DNA of 6,529 bases, from contig PNNM01000062.1 in NCBI GenBank assembly GCA_013824215.1, positions 1-6,529 on the forward strand. The letters run 5' to 3'. Shown here one piece after another: positions 5,482 to 6,529 of this stretch (position 1 is the first letter of the stretch; each line of letters starts with the position of its first letter). This stretch comes from Coriobacteriaceae bacterium (GTDB lineage Bacteria > Actinomycetota > Coriobacteriia > Anaerosomatales > D1FN1-002). The translations under genes and the position numbers were made by a program. The notes beneath the pieces were generated by a model. It was not told the origin of the DNA, ran no database searches, and worked only from the letters and a program-made list of their open reading frames with translations.

Positions 5482-6529
5482 ATGGTCGCAGCACACGTCG
5501 CAGCAGATGTCGCATCACGTCGCCCCGCCGCGCTCTTCGTCGCGGCGGTGGGCATCGTCCTCGCCTTCACGCTGGTCATCCCGGCCGAGGCGCACGCCCT
5601 CTACGTCTACCTCGATCCCGGCCACGGCGGACCGTACTCGAACGCCAACGCCAACGGTCTGCGTGAGAAGACGGTCAACCTTCAGATCGCCCTCGAACTC
5701 CGCTCGCAGCTGCAGGCGCGGGGGCACCGCGTCGGCATGACACGCACCGCCGACCGGGCGGTCGGACCGGGCGACCGCCCCACGTGGAACTTCGACGATC
5801 TCACGCAGACCTGGGCGTTCGCCGCCGACGGCACCACCCGCTACTCGGGCGGCGTGCCGCGCGACGACCTGCAGGCCCGGGTGAACCGCGCCAATGTCGC
5901 AGGGGCCGACCTCTTCGTCTCCATCCACAACAACGGCTCGGTCTCGCGCACCTCGCGCGGCACCGAGACGTACGCCTCGGGCAAGGACCAGCTCGGGATG
6001 GAGCTCAAGACGCTGGTGCACCGCGAGGTCGTGCGCTCCACCGGCCTGCGCGACCGCGGCACCGGCACCATCGACTTCTACGTGCTCCGCTGGTCGAACA
6101 TGCCAGCGATCCTCGTGGAGGGCGCCTTCATCTCCAACCCCTCGGACGCCGCGTTCCTGCGCACCGCGGCCGGCCGGCGCGCCATCGCCCGCGGCATCGC
6201 GCGCGGGATCGACGCGTGGCTGGCGACCGATCCCTACAAGCCGGTCTTCCCGCGCATGGCCGGCGCTGACCGCTACGGCACGGCCGTCAGCGTCTCCCAG
6301 CAGGGCTGGCCTGCCGGAGCCGACAACGTGATCGTCGCTGGCGGCGAGGCGTACGCCGAGGTCTTGTGCGCCGCCCCGCTCGCCCGCAAGCTCTCCGCGC
6401 CGCTCCTGCTGACCGACGGCGCGGCGCTCCCCCAGTCGACCGCCGACGAGCTGCGCCGCCTCGAGGCCTCGAGCGTCGTCGTGCTCGGCGGCGCGGACGC
6501 GCTTTCCGAGGTGGTGCGCTCGCAGATCG
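5482..6529 (+). CDS. Secreted N-acetylmuramoyl-L-alanine amidase (Amidase_3) with CWB2 cell-wall-binding domain, C-terminus cut by window edge
   Basis: Open from ATG 5482 to the right edge, 349 full codons. Residues 1-39 are a signal peptide (SRRPAALF, long hydrophobic core, cleavage after 'AEAHA'). The zinc amidase domain follows at once (41-246) and would cleave the bond between N-acetylmuramic acid and L-alanine of peptidoglycan. All four expected residues are present: His48 in 'DPGHGG', Glu62 in 'REKTVNLQ', His149 in 'SIHNN' and catalytic Glu213 in 'LVEGAFISNP'. Between the 'MTRTADR' strand and 'RVNRANVAGADLF' there is an extra segment of about 30 residues (93-126) rich in Trp, Asp and Gly, not usual in this family. 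From about 257 a CWB2 repeat begins ('RMAGADRYGTAVSVSQ', 'VIVAGGEAYAEVL', 'LLLTDGAALP', 'VVVLGGADALS'). CWB2 units normally come in threes and anchor proteins to wall polymers, so most of the anchor lies outside the window. In this repeat the usual Asp is Glu293, and Cys296 is unexpected. Divergent from guaB3, with its own promoter. Confidence 0.95.
   Translation, partial: MVAAHVAADVASRRPAALFVAAVGIVLAFTLVIPAEAHALYVYLDPGHGGPYSNANANGLREKTVNLQIALELRSQLQARGHRVGMTRTADRAVGPGDRPTWNFDDLTQTWAFAADGTTRYSGGVPRDDLQARVNRANVAGADLFVSIHNNGSVSRTSRGTETYASGKDQLGMELKTLVHREVVRSTGLRDRGTGTIDFYVLRWSNMPAILVEGAFISNPSDAAFLRTAAGRRAIARGIARGIDAWLATDPYKPVFPRMAGADRYGTAVSVSQQGWPAGADNVIVAGGEAYAEVLCAAPLARKLSAPLLLTDGAALPQSTADELRRLEASSVVVLGGADALSEVVRSQI

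Noticed and set aside
5515..6331. Open frames on both strands overlapping the amidase
   Set aside because: The amidase frame has signal peptide, all zinc ligands and CWB2 features; the others are compositional by-products.
1..6529. tRNA, rRNA, CRISPR array, insertion sequence or phage module
   Set aside because: No repeat-spacer pattern, transposase, terminal inverted repeats or structural RNA sequence was seen, and coding composition is uniform throughout.

Overview
This 6.5 kb window is GC-rich bacterial chromosome, and nearly every third codon position is G or C. It holds six protein genes, four of them complete, with no RNA gene, mobile element or CRISPR array. The gene set suggests a high-GC Gram-positive actinobacterium: a CBS-less GuaB3 directly upstream of guaA, a secreted amidase carrying the cell-wall-binding repeat CWB2, a PcsB-like coiled-coil secreted protein, TAGAAT-type -10 boxes and a probable leaderless mRNA. 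The combination of CWB2 with the module at the end of the leftmost gene is most reminiscent of Coriobacteriia-related lineages. That placement is inference from family distribution, not proof.

Layout, left to right. Minus strand 1-866 is the N-terminal part of a secreted coiled-coil protein that runs off the left edge. Minus strand 926-2083 is a 385-residue membrane protein of unknown function with an exported beta-rich domain, two membrane segments and a small C-terminal alpha/beta domain. Minus strand 2140-2421 is a 93-residue cysteine-containing exported or membrane protein. Minus strand 2458-4005 is guaA (GMP synthase) and 4006-5178 is guaB3 (IMP dehydrogenase family). Positions 5179-5481 are the divergent regulatory region. 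Plus strand 5482 to the right edge is a secreted N-acetylmuramoyl-L-alanine amidase with a CWB2 domain.

Transcription from the divergent region appears to run left through guaB3, guaA, the small cysteine protein and the membrane protein. Gaps are 0, 36 and 56 bases with no convincing terminator. The leftmost gene seems to have its own promoter whose -10 box lies six bases before the ATG. GuaB3 and GuaA are two consecutive steps from IMP to GMP. The two downstream membrane proteins have no obvious link to purines and may simply share the transcript. The amidase and the coiled-coil protein both concern the cell envelope.

The points most worth a second look are: (a) guaB3 and guaA lie in the same reading frame, separated only by TAA followed directly by a GTG start; (b) the guaB3 leader has a nested stem-loop whose loop is nearly complementary to its ribosome-binding site; (c) the small Cys protein and the membrane protein with a metal-domain-like C-terminus form an unrecognised pair. 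No defence system or other spectacular novel system is visible.
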